This document shows, in pieces, positions 43,978 through 55,101 of a stretch of DNA of 64,000 nt. Numbering within the stretch: position 1 is the stretch's first letter; each line of letters starts with the position of its first letter. The position numbers were made by a program, and so were the translations under genes. Origin of the DNA: Paenibacillus terrigena DSM 21567 (lineage in GTDB: Bacteria > Bacillota > Bacilli > Paenibacillales > Paenibacillaceae); contig NZ_KB895413.1 of NCBI RefSeq assembly GCF_000374845.1, forward strand, positions 124,001-188,000. Reading direction: 5' to 3'. Below the pieces are notes generated by a model. It did no database searches. It was given only the letters and a program-made list of their open reading frames with translations, and was not told where the DNA came from.

Positions 43978-46590
43978 ATGGCAGTTAAAGAGACAAAAGC
44001 AGAAAAAACTGTACCTACTGTGCAAGAGCACATCAATTCCCTCGTAATGAACGCGAAAGCAGCGCTTGACGAGTTCATGGGATTTAACCAGGAGCAGATC
44101 GATTCCATCGTTCAGGCGATGGCGCTCGCAGGACTGGATCAGCATATGCCACTTGCTAAAATGGCCGTGGAAGAAACAGGACGTGGCGTATACGAAGACA
44201 AAATTACGAAGAACATCTTTGCTACAGAGTACATTTACCACAGTATTAAATATGATAAAACGGTTGGCGTGATCGAAGACAACTCATTCGATAATTTCCA
44301 GAAGATTGCTGAACCTGTCGGGATTGTGATGGGGATTACGCCAGTAACTAACCCGACATCAACAACCATGTTCAAGGCTCTGATCTCGATTAAAACACGT
44401 AACCCGATCATTTTTGGATTCCATCCATCCGCTCAGAAATGCAGCGTTGAAGCCGCTCGTATTCTACGTGATGCAGCAATCGCGCATGGCGCACCGAAAA
44501 ATTGTATTCAATGGATCGAGTTCCCTTCCATGGAAGCAACAGATTCGTTGATGCATCACCCAGATGTTGCGCTTATCTTAGCAACTGGCGGATCAGGCAT
44601 GGTGAAGGCGGCATACAGCTGCGGCAAACCAGCACTTGGTGTTGGACCGGGTAACGTGCCAGCATTTATCGAGAAAACAGCGAATATTGAACAAGCAGTT
44701 ACCGACCTTATTCTCTCCAAAACATTCGATAACGGTATGATCTGTGCTTCGGAGCAAGCCGTGATCATTGAAGAGCCGATTTATAATAAAGTGAAGAAAA
44801 TAATGACAGATAATGGATGTTACTTCTTATCCAAAGAAGAAACAGCGAAATTAACAGGCAGTGCGATGAAAGGTGACAAATGTGCGGTAAATCCCGTCAT
44901 TGTTGGACAGCCGGCAACGAAAATTGCAGAGATGGCTGGTATCAAGGTTCCTGAGGGGACTAAAATTTTGATCGCTGAGCTTGAAGGTGTAGGCACGCAA
45001 TATCCATTATCAGCTGAGAAATTAAGTCCAGTTCTTGCTTGCTACAAGGTTAAAGATGCTCAAGCAGGTATCGATCGCGCAGCAGAAGTTGTCGCATTCG
45101 GCGGTATGGGCCACTCGTCAGCGATCCATTCGAACGACCAAGATGTGATTGCACGATTCGCAGATCGTCTGCAGACAGGTCGGATTATTGTTAACTCTCC
45201 ATCGACACACGGGGCAATCGGGGATATCTATAATACGAACATGCCATCGCTCACGCTTGGTTGTGGATCTTACGGACGTAACTCGACATCCTCGAACGTT
45301 ACAGCAGTCAATCTCATTAACGTGAAAAGGGTGGCGCATCGTACCGTGAATATGCAATGGTTCAAAGTACCGGATAAAATTTATTTTGAAAAAGGAAGTA
45401 CACAATACCTTGAGAAAATGCCGGATATTAGCCGCGTCTTGATCGTAACGGATCCAATGATGGTGAAGCTTGGTTATGTTGATAAAGTAGAACATTATTT
45501 GCGTAAACGCCAAACACCAGTTGCCATTGAGATCTTCTCGGATGTTGAGCCAGATCCATCGACAGAAACGGTTGAACGCGGAACAGCGCTCATGAACAGC
45601 TTCCAACCAGACTGCATTATTGCACTTGGTGGTGGATCGCCGATGGATGCTGCGAAAGGCATGTGGTTGTTCTATGAATACCCTGATACCGACTTCAACG
45701 ATTTGAAACAGAAGTTCATGGATATCCGCAAACGGATCTACAAATACCCACGTCTCGGACAAAAAGCGAAATTCGTTGCGATTCCGACGACTTCAGGTAC
45801 AGGTTCGGAAGTAACATCGTTCGCGGTTATTACGGATAAAGAAAAAGGCAATACGAAGTATCCTTTGGCAGACTACGAGTTAACGCCAGACGTAGCGATT
45901 GTCGATCCAGAGTTCGTATACTCTTTGCCTAGAGTAGCTGTTGCTGATACAGGTATGGACGTATTAACGCACGCGATTGAAGCTTATGTATCCGTGATGG
46001 CGAGCGATTTTACCGATGGTCTTGCGATCAAAGCGATCCAGCTGGTATTCCAATACTTGGAGAAATCTGCCAACGAAGCTTGCCCAACTGCGCGTGAGAA
46101 AATGCATAATGCTTCGACGATTGCAGGGATGGCCTTCGCGAATGCATTCTTAGGCATTAACCACAGCTTGGCGCATAAATGGGGCGGTCAATACCATACA
46201 GCACATGGACGTACAAATGCGATCTTGATGCCGCATGTCATCCGTTATAATGCGAAGAAACCGACGAAGTTCTCCTCGTTCCCGAAATATAACCATTTCG
46301 TAGCGGATGAGCGCTACGCAGAAATCGCGCGTATTCTAGGATTGCCAGCGAAGACGACGGAAGAAGGCGTCAATAGCTTGATCAATGCAATCCGTGATCT
46401 GAACAGAAAATTAGATATTCCTGAATCGTTCCAAGCGATTGGTTTCGATGCGAAGGATTTTGAATCGCGGGTTGATTATTTGGCAGATCGTGCATTTGAA
46501 GATCAATGTACAACAGCCAATCCGAAATTGCCGCTTGTAACCGAGCTTGCAGATGTCTATCGCAATGCCTTCTACGGTAAATTTGAATAA
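43978..46590 (+). CDS. adhE: Bifunctional acetaldehyde-CoA/alcohol dehydrogenase
   Basis: An 870-residue fusion. Residues 1-440 are the CoA-dependent acetaldehyde dehydrogenase, with Cys in '[17 protein letters not shown]' and the NAD site '[31 protein letters not shown]'. Residues 455-870 are the iron-type alcohol dehydrogenase, with '[21 protein letters not shown]', '[12 protein letters not shown]' and metal His residues in '[28 protein letters not shown]'. It reduces acetyl-CoA to ethanol and reoxidises NADH in fermentation. Family members form cytosolic filaments (spirosomes). It is divergent from fnr with FNR-type sites between. Confidence 0.95.
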   Translation: MAVKETKAEKTVPTVQEHINSLVMNAKAALDEFMGFNQEQIDSIVQAMALAGLDQHMPLAKMAVEETGRGVYEDKITKNIFATEYIYHSIKYDKTVGVIEDNSFDNFQKIAEPVGIVMGITPVTNPTSTTMFKALISIKTRNPIIFGFHPSAQKCSVEAARILRDAAIAHGAPKNCIQWIEFPSMEATDSLMHHPDVALILATGGSGMVKAAYSCGKPALGVGPGNVPAFIEKTANIEQAVTDLILSKTFDNGMICASEQAVIIEEPIYNKVKKIMTDNGCYFLSKEETAKLTGSAMKGDKCAVNPVIVGQPATKIAEMAGIKVPEGTKILIAELEGVGTQYPLSAEKLSPVLACYKVKDAQAGIDRAAEVVAFGGMGHSSAIHSNDQDVIARFADRLQTGRIIVNSPSTHGAIGDIYNTNMPSLTLGCGSYGRNSTSSNVTAVNLINVKRVAHRTVNMQWFKVPDKIYFEKGSTQYLEKMPDISRVLIVTDPMMVKLGYVDKVEHYLRKRQTPVAIEIFSDVEPDPSTETVERGTALMNSFQPDCIIALGGGSPMDAAKGMWLFYEYPDTDFNDLKQKFMDIRKRIYKYPRLGQKAKFVAIPTTSGTGSEVTSFAVITDKEKGNTKYPLADYELTPDVAIVDPEFVYSLPRVAVADTGMDVLTHAIEAYVSVMASDFTDGLAIKAIQLVFQYLEKSANEACPTAREKMHNASTIAGMAFANAFLGINHSLAHKWGGQYHTAHGRTNAILMPHVIRYNAKKPTKFSSFPKYNHFVADERYAEIARILGLPAKTTEEGVNSLINAIRDLNRKLDIPESFQAIGFDAKDFESRVDYLADRAFEDQCTTANPKLPLVTELADVYRNAFYGKFE

Positions 46591-46627
46591 AGTTTTACGA
46601 TTTCTCTGATGTAGGAATTGGATGCGT

Positions 46628-46675
46628 AGAGGTGTGATGAATGTCACACCTCTATTGTAATAAATGCGCTAGAAT
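46628..46675 (+). promoter_or_regulatory. pflB promoter with perfect FNR site
   Basis: AGAGGTGTGA-TGAATG-TCACACCTCT (46628-46653) is a perfect 10-bp-arm palindrome with TGTGA-N6-TCACA in its core (46633-46648). The -10 TAGAAT is at 46670-46675. With a start near 46682, the site centre is at about -41.5, the standard class II FNR position. The same palindrome can fold in the adhE transcript and could also help terminate it (no U-tract). Confidence 0.75.
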
Positions 46676-46763
46676 AAGGATGTAACGAGATAGTGAAAAA
46701 AGTTACAAAGTATTGCCAGCTGCTCCGATGAGCGGCGAAAATAGAAATAACGGAGGGATTTCG

Positions 46764-49028
46764 ATGTCGGTGATCGAAAAAGAAGTTATGGACAAACAAC
46801 AAAACGGATGGCGTGGATTTAAAGACGGTAAATGGAGCAGAGAGGTAAATGTAAATAACTTTATCGGTCTGAACATTACGCCTTACCTTGGTGACGAAGC
46901 TTTCTTGGCAGGCCCTACAGAGAATACAACGGCCCTTTGGAAGATCGTATCCGAACTTACGAAAAAAGAAATCGCGAATGGCGGCGTGCTGGATGTAGAT
47001 GTGAATCATCCTTCAACGATCGTATCCCATGGCCCTGGTTATTTAGATAAAGATAAAGAGCAAATCGTCGGACTTCAAACGGATGAGCCTTTTAAACGTT
47101 CGATCCAACCATTTGGCGGCATTAAAATGATGATTGATGCATGTAAAGCATACGGCTTCGAATTGCCGCAAGAGATCATCCACATGTTCACAGAAATTCG
47201 CAAAACACATAACCAAGGTGTATTCGATGCCTATACATCGGAGATGAGAGCAGCGCGTAAAGCGGGTATTATTACAGGCTTGCCTGATGCTTACGGCCGT
47301 GGACGGATTATCGGTGACTATCGCCGTATTGCCTTATATGGTGTGGATTTCTTGATCAAGCAAAAACAACAAGACCTAAAGAACTTGGAACTTGATTCCA
47401 TGACGTCGGATGTTATCCGTGACCGTGAAGAAATTTCCGAACAAATTCGCGCATTGGGCGAGCTGAAGAAAATGGGTGAAATGCACGGATTAGATATCTC
47501 GAAGCCAGCTATGAATGCGAAAGAAGCGTTCCAATGGTTGTATTTCGGATACCTTGCAGCGATTAAAGAACAAAATGGTGCAGCGATGTCCTTAGGGCGT
47601 TGTTCATCTTTCCTAGATATTTATGTCGAGCGCGACCTTCAAGAAGGTACGTTGACCGAAGAACAAGCACAAGAATTGGTTGACCATTTCGTTATGAAAT
47701 TGCGTATCGTTAAATTCTTGCGTACACCAGATTATAACGAATTGTTCAGTGGTGACCCAACGTGGGTAACAGAATCCATCGGTGGTATGGGTGTGAATGG
47801 CGAGACACGTGTTACTCGTAACAGCTTCCGCTTCTTGCACACATTGTACAACCTAGGTCCTGCTCCAGAGCCAAACTTAACGGTATTATGGTCGACGAAA
47901 TTGCCAGAGGGCTTCAAAAAATATTGTGCAAAAGCTTCGATCGAAACGAGCTCCATCCAGTACGAGAATGATGATTTGATGCGTCCATACTTCGGTGACG
48001 ACTACGGTATCGCATGTTGCGTATCTGCAATGCGTATTGGTAAACAAATGCAATTCTTCGGCGCACGTGCCAATCTTGCCAAAGCATTACTATATGCGAT
48101 CAATGGCGGTGTAGACGAGAAATCTGGTGCTCAAGTTTCCCCAGAATTCCCGCGTATCACATCTGAAGTATTAGACTACAAGGAAGTCATGAAACGTTAT
48201 CACAATGTGATGGAATGGCTTGCGAAGTTGTATGTCAACACTCTCAACATCATTCACTTCATGCATGACAAATACTCTTACGAGCGTATTGAGATGGCGC
48301 TTCATGATAAAGACATTCTTCGCACCATGGCTTGCGGTATCGCAGGATTGTCGGTTGTTGCCGATTCCCTAAGTGCGATTAAATATGCGAAAGTTCGCCC
48401 AATTCGTAACGAGAACGGGATTGCCGTTGACTTCGAAGTGGAAGGCGAATTCCCGAACTATGGTAACAATGATGATCGCGTTGACTCCATTGCGATCGAG
48501 CTTGTTGAGACATTCATGGGTATGATTCGTAAGCACAAAACATACCGTGATTCCTTGCCAACACAATCCGTTCTGACGATCACTTCGAACGTTGTATACG
48601 GTAAGAAAACAGGTACTACACCAGATGGTCGTAAAGCGGGCGAGCCATTTGCACCGGGTGCGAACCCAATGCATGGACGCGATAAGAAAGGTGCTCTTGC
48701 TTCCTTGAGTTCTGTAGCGAAATTACCGTATGAGCACAGCCTTGATGGGATTTCCAATACGTTCTCGATCGTGCCAAAAGCACTTGGTAAGGACGAAGAG
48801 TCACGCAAAACCAACCTGACATCCATGATGGATGGCTACTTCGGCAGTGGAGCGCATCACTTGAACGTGAACGTATTCGCACGTGAGCAATTGCTTGATG
48901 CGATGGAACATCCAGAGAACTATCCGCAGCTTACGATTCGTGTATCTGGATACGCGGTTAACTTCATTAAGTTGACGAAAGAACAACAAATGGACGTTAT
49001 TAACCGTACGTTCCATGGATCCATGTAA
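46764..49028 (+). CDS. pflB: Formate C-acetyltransferase (pyruvate formate-lyase)
   Basis: A protein of 754 residues, the normal size. Catalytic Cys pair in '[19 protein letters not shown]' (about residues 415-420), glycyl-radical site in the C-terminal '[20 protein letters not shown]' (about residue 730), and '[22 protein letters not shown]'. It converts pyruvate and CoA into acetyl-CoA and formate without oxygen; the radical is put in by PflA, encoded next. ATG 46764 has CGGAGG 7 bases upstream. Codon use is biased (strong C-ending and AAA/GAA codons), which suggests high expression. Confidence 0.96.
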   Translation: MSVIEKEVMDKQQNGWRGFKDGKWSREVNVNNFIGLNITPYLGDEAFLAGPTENTTALWKIVSELTKKEIANGGVLDVDVNHPSTIVSHGPGYLDKDKEQIVGLQTDEPFKRSIQPFGGIKMMIDACKAYGFELPQEIIHMFTEIRKTHNQGVFDAYTSEMRAARKAGIITGLPDAYGRGRIIGDYRRIALYGVDFLIKQKQQDLKNLELDSMTSDVIRDREEISEQIRALGELKKMGEMHGLDISKPAMNAKEAFQWLYFGYLAAIKEQNGAAMSLGRCSSFLDIYVERDLQEGTLTEEQAQELVDHFVMKLRIVKFLRTPDYNELFSGDPTWVTESIGGMGVNGETRVTRNSFRFLHTLYNLGPAPEPNLTVLWSTKLPEGFKKYCAKASIETSSIQYENDDLMRPYFGDDYGIACCVSAMRIGKQMQFFGARANLAKALLYAINGGVDEKSGAQVSPEFPRITSEVLDYKEVMKRYHNVMEWLAKLYVNTLNIIHFMHDKYSYERIEMALHDKDILRTMACGIAGLSVVADSLSAIKYAKVRPIRNENGIAVDFEVEGEFPNYGNNDDRVDSIAIELVETFMGMIRKHKTYRDSLPTQSVLTITSNVVYGKKTGTTPDGRKAGEPFAPGANPMHGRDKKGALASLSSVAKLPYEHSLDGISNTFSIVPKALGKDEESRKTNLTSMMDGYFGSGAHHLNVNVFAREQLLDAMEHPENYPQLTIRVSGYAVNFIKLTKEQQMDVINRTFHGSM

Positions 49029-49077
49029 TATCAATAGCAAACTGTTATAGCTATACAGTGCATTGCAGAGAGGATGC

Positions 49078-49833
49078 GTGAAGCGAGTGGAGGGACGTAT
49101 TCATTCACTAGAAACTTTTGGCACCGTTGATGGACCAGGTATTCGTTTCGTGTTATTCATGCAGGGCTGTGCGATGAAATGTCAGTATTGCCATAATCCC
49201 GATACATGGGATACATCCGAAGGCAAGCATGTTACGATTGAAGATATCATCAAAGAAATTGAGCCATATATCCCGTACTACAAAAACTCTGGGGGCGGAC
49301 TAACCGTCTCCGGAGGAGAACCAACATTGCAAGCGGACTTCGTTGCGGCCTTGTTCCGAGAAGTGAAGAAGCGGTGGGATCTGCATACGACACTGGACTC
49401 GAATGGATTCAATGATCCCGAATCGGAACGTATGGAGCATTTGATGGAAGTAACCGATCTCGTGTTACTCGACATCAAGCACATTGACCCCGAGAAGCAT
49501 ATGAAGCTGACTTCGCAATCCGTTGAGCATACGCTTAAGACGGCACGTTGGTTATCTGATCATGGGAAGAAAGTCTGGATCCGACATGTGTTCGTACCAG
49601 GCATCCATGATGATGAGAATGACTTGTTGAACCTGGGTCGATTCATCGGCACGCTTAAGAATGTCGAGAAATTCGAGATTCTGCCATATCATCAGATGGG
49701 GATTTATAAGTGGGAACAGCTTGGACGGGAATACCCGCTACAAGGTGTACCTTCTCCGACAGAAGATGAAGTCCAGCAGGCGTACCGGTTGATCGAGCAA
49801 GGAAAACAAGAAGGTAAAACGGTCCAAATATAA
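49078..49833 (+). CDS. pflA: Pyruvate formate-lyase activating enzyme
   Basis: A protein of about 251 residues. 'SLETFGTVDGPGIRFVLFMQGCAMKCQYCHNPDTW' carries the radical SAM CxxxCxxC cluster site, 'GGGLTVSGGEPTLQ' the SAM-binding GGE motif and 'DLVLLDIKHIDPEKH' a conserved core strand. It abstracts hydrogen from the PflB glycine using SAM. The start is GTG 49078 (after AGAGG) or GTG 49087; TTG 49063 has no ribosome site. It lies 49 bases after pflB and is probably cotranscribed; a strong terminator follows. Confidence 0.93.
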   Translation: MKRVEGRIHSLETFGTVDGPGIRFVLFMQGCAMKCQYCHNPDTWDTSEGKHVTIEDIIKEIEPYIPYYKNSGGGLTVSGGEPTLQADFVAALFREVKKRWDLHTTLDSNGFNDPESERMEHLMEVTDLVLLDIKHIDPEKHMKLTSQSVEHTLKTARWLSDHGKKVWIRHVFVPGIHDDENDLLNLGRFIGTLKNVEKFEILPYHQMGIYKWEQLGREYPLQGVPSPTEDEVQQAYRLIEQGKQEGKTVQI

Positions 49834-49844
49834 AGTTTTGAATA

Positions 49845-49887
49845 AAGAACTGTTGATTTCTAATCCTAGAAATTGACAGTTCTTTTT
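49845..49887 (+). terminator. Intrinsic terminator after pflA
   Basis: AAGAACTGTTGATTTCTA pairs with TAGAAATTGACAGTTCTT (two mismatches in 18) with a 4-base loop and a TTTTT tract. Confidence 0.88.
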
Positions 49888-49954
49888 GTTGTCATTTTAT
49901 CTAATGGATTTTGGACTGTAGATGATTTTATCCCTCGATCATCGAAATGACGTC

Positions 49955-49983
49955 CTTACATAATAAGCAGTAAGACCTATAAT
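49955..49983 (+). promoter_or_regulatory. Promoter of the sugar ABC operon
   Basis: CTTACA (49955-49960) and a perfect TATAAT (49978-49983) are 17 bases apart, 44 bases before the binding-protein start. It is followed by a GGGAGGG ribosome site. Confidence 0.6.
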
Positions 49984-50027
49984 AAAGGTGTAGCAAACAA
50001 ATAAAAGTTTTTGGGAGGGTCTTCTAA

Positions 50028-51413
50028 ATGAAGAAAAGTCTATTGATGTTACTGACATTCGTGTTCGTTGCTTCGATCGCGCTAGCAGGCTGTGGATCCA
50101 AAACAGCAGAAGAAAAACCTGCGACAACGGATAATAACACAACAACGACCGAACCAGCTAAAGAGCCAGAACAAGCGAAGCCGTTCGAAATGACAATCCG
50201 TCATACACAAGTCGGGGAGCAAAAGAAAACTCGCTTTAAAATGCTTCAAGAAGTTGTAGAGAAGACACAAGGTGAAGTCCCAGGCCTTACTTTCAAATTA
50301 GATGGCGTTGACTCCGACGTTAACCGTAAAGAAAAACTTAGAGGCGAAATGGCATCCGGCAGCGTACCTGATATCTTCGATGCATTCGGTAGCCCAGATG
50401 CAAAAACATATGCTAAAGCAGGAAAAATGCTTGATATCACGCCAATCCTTGAAGAGCTTGGTATTAAAGATAAATTTACGAACTTAGGCCCTTGGACAGT
50501 TGATGGCAAAGTATACGGTTTGCCAATCGGTGCATCCGCTGAGGCAGTATTCTATAACAAAGAATACTTCGAGCAAAAAGGCTTGAAAATACCTGGAACA
50601 TTCGATGAATTCCAAACCTTGCTTGAGACAATCAAAAAGGATGGAAAAATTCCATTAGCAGCTGGGTCCAAAGCATCTTGGGTACCGCTAATGATCACGA
50701 ACAACCTATGGTCACGTACAGCTGGTTCGGATGTAACAGAGAAATTCAACACAGGCGATGCAAAATGGACAGATGCTGACGTTGTTGCAGCGTTCAAAAC
50801 ACATAAAGATTGGGTAGACAAAGGCTACTTCAAAAAAGGCGAGCTCGGACTTGAGTACGCTGATATGCGCACACAATTCTTCAATGGTGATGCTGTCATG
50901 ATGTTCGACGGGACTTGGGCGTCTGTCTTGTTCAAAGAAGGTCAAGACGGTGGGAAGTTGGTCGGTAAAGTTGGATTCTTCAATCTTCCTGCTTTCACGA
51001 ACGGTAAAGGGGACCAAACTTCCTTGATGCAAGACGTGAACAACGGTTATGGCTTCTCCGCTGAAGTTGCGAAAGACCCGCAAAAATTAGCAGCTGTTAA
51101 AGCGTTCATCAAAAACTTGTACAACGAAGATATGCAAATCCGCGGCTTGGTTGAAGACGGCGTATTGCCTTCGATGAAAGTAGATCAAACAAAAGTTGAT
51201 GCATCGGTTAAAGATCCATTAATGAAAGAAATCGCTGGTGTATTGACACATGTAAATATTTCTTACGCAGCATTTGATTCGATCGTACCAGCAGACGTGA
51301 ATACTGAAATTGGCGTTCAGATCCAGAAACTGATCGGAAACCAAACAACACCTGAGAAAGCAGCAGAAGCCATTCAAAAAGTTCAAGAAGAAGCCAACGC
51401 TTCGGCTGAATAA
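50028..51413 (+). CDS. Sugar ABC transporter solute-binding lipoprotein
   Basis: A protein of 461 residues of the family 1 binding proteins (COG1653). The signal sequence has lipobox LAGC, and the mature protein begins 'GSKTAEEKP' with a Thr/Glu-rich linker. 'LRGEMASGSVPDIFDAFGSPDA', 'VYGLPIGASAEAVFYNKEYFEQKGLKIPGTFDEF' and 'FFNGDAVMMFDGTWASVLF' are typical carbohydrate-binding stretches (quoted in parts). With the following genes it likely binds an amino-sugar disaccharide or similar, an inference from the GH3. A terminator separates it from the permease genes. Confidence 0.92.
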   Translation: MKKSLLMLLTFVFVASIALAGCGSKTAEEKPATTDNNTTTTEPAKEPEQAKPFEMTIRHTQVGEQKKTRFKMLQEVVEKTQGEVPGLTFKLDGVDSDVNRKEKLRGEMASGSVPDIFDAFGSPDAKTYAKAGKMLDITPILEELGIKDKFTNLGPWTVDGKVYGLPIGASAEAVFYNKEYFEQKGLKIPGTFDEFQTLLETIKKDGKIPLAAGSKASWVPLMITNNLWSRTAGSDVTEKFNTGDAKWTDADVVAAFKTHKDWVDKGYFKKGELGLEYADMRTQFFNGDAVMMFDGTWASVLFKEGQDGGKLVGKVGFFNLPAFTNGKGDQTSLMQDVNNGYGFSAEVAKDPQKLAAVKAFIKNLYNEDMQIRGLVEDGVLPSMKVDQTKVDASVKDPLMKEIAGVLTHVNISYAAFDSIVPADVNTEIGVQIQKLIGNQTTPEKAAEAIQKVQEEANASAE

Positions 51414-51435
51414 TTCTAGAATGTGTTGATAAGAA

Positions 51436-51472
51436 GGGCGCCACCCGCTACTTGACTGGTGGCGCCCCTTTT
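51436..51472 (+). terminator. Intra-operon terminator after the binding protein gene
   Basis: GGGCGCCACC and GGTGGCGCCC form a perfect 10-bp stem with a 12-base loop, followed by CTTTT. Partial termination would raise binding protein over permease. Confidence 0.85.
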
Positions 51473-51526
51473 CACTTTTTGACACGACGATTTACAATTT
51501 TTTTGGAGGATGGAGCGGATACTGTT

Positions 51527-52411
51527 ATGAACAAAGCGATGAGAAACCCTTATATATACGCGCTCTTTGTTATTCCGGCCCTAGTGTTATTTGTAATGTT
51601 TTTTATCTACCCGCTAATTAATGCTGTATATTACAGTCTGACGAATTGGAACGGTGTTTCAGATCATTTGAAATTCTGGGGAATCAAGAACTATACGAAA
51701 GCATTAACCGATGAGACGTTCTGGAACGCAGTGAAGAATAACGGATATTTTATTCTTTTCTCTTGCTTCATTCAGGTTCCCATTATCGTCATTAGTTCCT
51801 TGATGATTGCGAACGTGAAGCGATTTAAATCTTTGTACAAAACGGCTGTATTTATGCCAACGGTAATGTCGACGGCGGTCATCGGTATTCTATGGGGCTT
51901 TATCTACAACTATGATGTTGGTTTATTTAACAAGATTCTAGGGTTCTTCGGTGCTGAAGCGATTGACTGGTTAGGTGATCCGAAGTTTGCCATGCTATCG
52001 ATCTTGATCACGAATGGATGGCAGTGGACTGGATTCTACATTATTATGGTGCTCGCTGCCATTCTCTCGATTCCTAAAGATCTAGATGAAGCGGCAGAAA
52101 TTGATGGAGCGACAGGGTACCAACGAGCGATGAAAATAACAATGCCGCTGATTATGCCGGTTGTATCGGTTGTTATTATGCTCTCGATCGCAGGTGCAAT
52201 GAAAGCAGCGGATATTATTATCGTTATGACAAAAGGCGGTCCAGCAGGATCGACGGACGTTATGGCGACATATATGATCAAATATGCAATCACGAACTTC
52301 AAATATGGATACGGTAATGCGATTTCGGTCATCATTTTCGTATTTACAATGATTCTGACGGTCTTGTATCAAGTCTTGATTGCGAGACGGAGCGAAAGGA
52401 TTGAATACTAA
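51527..52411 (+). CDS. Sugar ABC permease (MalF-like)
   Basis: A protein of 294 residues with six membrane segments. 'NPYIYALFVIPALVLFVMFFIYPLINAVYYSLTNWNG' is the standard start of MalF-type permeases. The EAA loop reads 'DLDEAAEIDGATGYQRAMKITMPLIMPV'. ATG 51527 is used because the protein begins there; the ribosome site GGAG is somewhat far. It overlaps the next gene by 1 base. Confidence 0.92.
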   Translation: MNKAMRNPYIYALFVIPALVLFVMFFIYPLINAVYYSLTNWNGVSDHLKFWGIKNYTKALTDETFWNAVKNNGYFILFSCFIQVPIIVISSLMIANVKRFKSLYKTAVFMPTVMSTAVIGILWGFIYNYDVGLFNKILGFFGAEAIDWLGDPKFAMLSILITNGWQWTGFYIIMVLAAILSIPKDLDEAAEIDGATGYQRAMKITMPLIMPVVSVVIMLSIAGAMKAADIIIVMTKGGPAGSTDVMATYMIKYAITNFKYGYGNAISVIIFVFTMILTVLYQVLIARRSERIEY

Positions 52412-53241
52412 TGATGAGAGCATTGAAGAAAAGTATTAACCACATCGTCCTAATGGGCTATTTGCTCATCATTTTGTTCCCGTTTCTTTTCGTTGTCTTC
52501 TCATCCTTCAAACTCAATAACTCCGAGATTGCGTTAAGTCCATTCGGTCTGCCAGAGCATTTCGTATGGGACAACTACGTAACGGCATGGGTCAATGCGA
52601 AGATCAACGTGTATTTCCTTAACAGCTTGTACATTGCAGTTCTATCTTCCTGTATTACGATACTTATTGGAGCGATGATGTCCTTTGCAGTGACACGGAT
52701 GCGCTTCGGTAAAATTAGCTTGCTACTATTCCAGTTGATCCTACTTGGTATGCTAATTCCGAATACATCGTTGATGCTGCCGATCTACTTATTGATGCAG
52801 AAAATGAACGTTCTGAATACGCATTTGGCACTCATTATTCCTTATGTTGCAAATGCGATTCCATTCACGGTCATCATTATGGCGCAGTTCATGAAGTCCA
52901 TCCCTTCCGAGATTGAAGAAGCGGCTGTCGTGGACGGGTTGAGCGTTGGCGGTATCTTTGCTAAAATGGTGTTGCCACTCACGATTCCCGCGATTGTAAC
53001 GGTATTTATCGTGAACTTCCTAGGGAACTGGAACGAGTTCTTACTATCGAACTATTTCATCTCGAATGATGAGCTTAGAACGCTTCCGACCGGTATGGTT
53101 CAATTCCGAGATGCGTATCAATCGAACTATGCGCAGATGTCGGCGGGTATCGTCTATAGTGTCGTGCCGGTTATGGTCATCTATGCTGTACTACAAAAGA
53201 AGATTATCGAAGGGGTTACGGCTGGTAGTGTGAAGGGGTAA
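52411..53241 (+). CDS. Sugar ABC permease (MalG-like)
   Basis: A protein of 276 residues with six membrane segments. EAA loop 'EIEEAAVVDGLSVGGIFAKMVLPLTIPAI' and N-terminal 'LLIILFPFLFVVFSSFKLNN' are of the MalG type. It starts on the stop of the previous gene (TAATG). No ATPase gene is in the cluster, so a shared ATPase (MsmX-like) is likely. Confidence 0.92.
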   Translation: MMRALKKSINHIVLMGYLLIILFPFLFVVFSSFKLNNSEIALSPFGLPEHFVWDNYVTAWVNAKINVYFLNSLYIAVLSSCITILIGAMMSFAVTRMRFGKISLLLFQLILLGMLIPNTSLMLPIYLLMQKMNVLNTHLALIIPYVANAIPFTVIIMAQFMKSIPSEIEEAAVVDGLSVGGIFAKMVLPLTIPAIVTVFIVNFLGNWNEFLLSNYFISNDELRTLPTGMVQFRDAYQSNYAQMSAGIVYSVVPVMVIYAVLQKKIIEGVTAGSVKG

Positions 53242-53262
53242 CCGGAGGAGAGTGGGATTAGG

Positions 53263-55101
53263 ATGATGAATTTAAGACTTAAATTATTTACAGCATTTAT
53301 AACGCTCATCATTATCCCGCTCGTTCTCGTAGGGGTTATCACTTATTTCGTCACTTTCGATTTGATAGAGAAGAAGTATAGTCAACAAGCAGAATTCTCA
53401 CTCAAGGCGATTAGCCAGAACATTCAGTTCGTCTTCAGTGAAATGGACAAGGTCACGGAGAATGGGATCGCAGGGAATGTGGTTCAGACCGCCATCGGTG
53501 CGGTCAATTCCCGTGAACTTGATCTATCGGATGCCAAGCAGCTGAAGCTGAATGAGAATCAACGAAACTTCCGCGTCAATCTCTTCAGCCATCCGACGAT
53601 TAGCTTTGCCTTTGCTTATAATCTCAAGGATGCGACGATCGCTTCGATCTTTACGAAAGAGAACTTTACAGCGTTGCCTTTTGCTAGATTCAAGCGCGAA
53701 CCGTTATATCAAGAGGTTGTCGAACTGAACGGAGCGCCCAAATGGGTCGGTCCGTATGAATACAAAGAGATTACAGGTGCGGATCCTGTGTTCACGCAAA
53801 TTCGGATGGTCAAAGAATTAACGACGATGAAAAATATCGGTGTGCTGATTACTCAGATTAAGAACTGGGAGATTGAGCGCATTTTTAATGACTTCCGCTA
53901 TAGTAAAAATTTAGAAGACACCCGCTTTTTTCTCGTGAATGAAGACGGGTTAATTCTCTATGACACACAAGAACAATACAACGGCAAAAATATTAACCCG
54001 TTTCTCGGTAAGCCGATGAAATTCAATTCCAGCTACCAAAGCTATCGTGATGATTTTAATCACCATGAGAGCGTTGTCTCTGTGAATAAGTTGAAGGATA
54101 AGCAGTGGTACCTCGTATCCACGACATCTTGGAACTCGCTCTCGCAAGATATGGGGATCTTCCTGAAATGGGTTGTTGGGATTCTTTTCATTAGTTTACT
54201 TGCCGCATTCCTCTTCTTCTGGTTATTCATGAATCGGATTACGAAATCGATCATTCGTATTGTGCGGTTCATGCGCCGGGTGGAGAATGGAGATTTGTCT
54301 GCTCGTGTAGATGAAGAGGGTAATGATGAATTGTTTTTACTTTCGAAAGGATTCAACAGCCTCATCAGCCAGGTGAATAACCTGTTCGAAGAGGTGAAGA
54401 CAGAGCAGAAGCATAAAGCACAAGCGGAGCTCCGAGTGCTGCAAGCGCAGATCAAGCCACACTTCTTATTCAATACCCTCGAATCGATTAACGTGCTGGC
54501 GATACAGAATGAAGGACGCAAGGTTAGCCAGATGGTCTATCGTCTTGGCAATATTTTGCGGATTAGCATTCAGGATAAAGAAGAGATTTTGATTTCCCAG
54601 GAAATCGAGCATCTGCGCAGTTATCTAGAGATTCAGAAGTTCCGATTCGATGAATTGTTCAATTTCGATATTCAGATGCCTAATGAAGTCTTGAACTCGA
54701 TGATTCTTAAGTTAACGCTGCAGCCGCTCGTCGAAAATTCCATTCAACATGGATTTGAAGGGATCACACATCAAGGATTCCTACAGGTGACAGGGTACGT
54801 CGAGGGAGACGATATTGTGATCACAATTCAAGATAACGGGATTGGGATATCGAATCGGCAATTACGTAAATTTCAGTACATGAAAAATGATGATACGCTC
54901 ACGTCTGAAGGCCAAGATATCGTGATGAATGAACGCCGCGGCCTGGGGCTGCGGAGTGTGGCAGATCGTATTCGAATTCAATACGGATATCGATATGGTG
55001 TCTATATCTGTTCAGAAGAAAATCAAGGAACGACCATTCAAGTCAGAATTCCGAAGTATGGGCCAGGTGAAGTGTATGAAGCTAAAAGCGATGCTCGTTG
55101 A
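53263..55101 (+). CDS. YesM-type sensor histidine kinase
   Basis: A protein of 612 residues. Helix 1 'KLFTAFITLIIIPLVLVGVIT' , an extracytoplasmic sensor of about 250 residues, helix 2 'VVGILFISLLAAFLFFWLFM', HAMP, then the His-kinase domain with 'QAQIKPHFLFNTLESINVLAI' (phosphorylated His), N box 'LVENSIQHGFEGI' and G1 'ITIQDNGIGIS'. It probably senses the same sugar as the ABC importer. Its last 26 bases overlap the regulator gene. Confidence 0.92.
   Translation: MMNLRLKLFTAFITLIIIPLVLVGVITYFVTFDLIEKKYSQQAEFSLKAISQNIQFVFSEMDKVTENGIAGNVVQTAIGAVNSRELDLSDAKQLKLNENQRNFRVNLFSHPTISFAFAYNLKDATIASIFTKENFTALPFARFKREPLYQEVVELNGAPKWVGPYEYKEITGADPVFTQIRMVKELTTMKNIGVLITQIKNWEIERIFNDFRYSKNLEDTRFFLVNEDGLILYDTQEQYNGKNINPFLGKPMKFNSSYQSYRDDFNHHESVVSVNKLKDKQWYLVSTTSWNSLSQDMGIFLKWVVGILFISLLAAFLFFWLFMNRITKSIIRIVRFMRRVENGDLSARVDEEGNDELFLLSKGFNSLISQVNNLFEEVKTEQKHKAQAELRVLQAQIKPHFLFNTLESINVLAIQNEGRKVSQMVYRLGNILRISIQDKEEILISQEIEHLRSYLEIQKFRFDELFNFDIQMPNEVLNSMILKLTLQPLVENSIQHGFEGITHQGFLQVTGYVEGDDIVITIQDNGIGISNRQLRKFQYMKNDDTLTSEGQDIVMNERRGLGLRSVADRIRIQYGYRYGVYICSEENQGTTIQVRIPKYGPGEVYEAKSDAR

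Noticed and set aside
45118-45762. Long reverse-strand open frame of 214 codons inside adhE
   Set aside because: It lies wholly within a well-supported gene, has no ribosome site and no recognisable protein sequence; it results from the codon bias of adhE.
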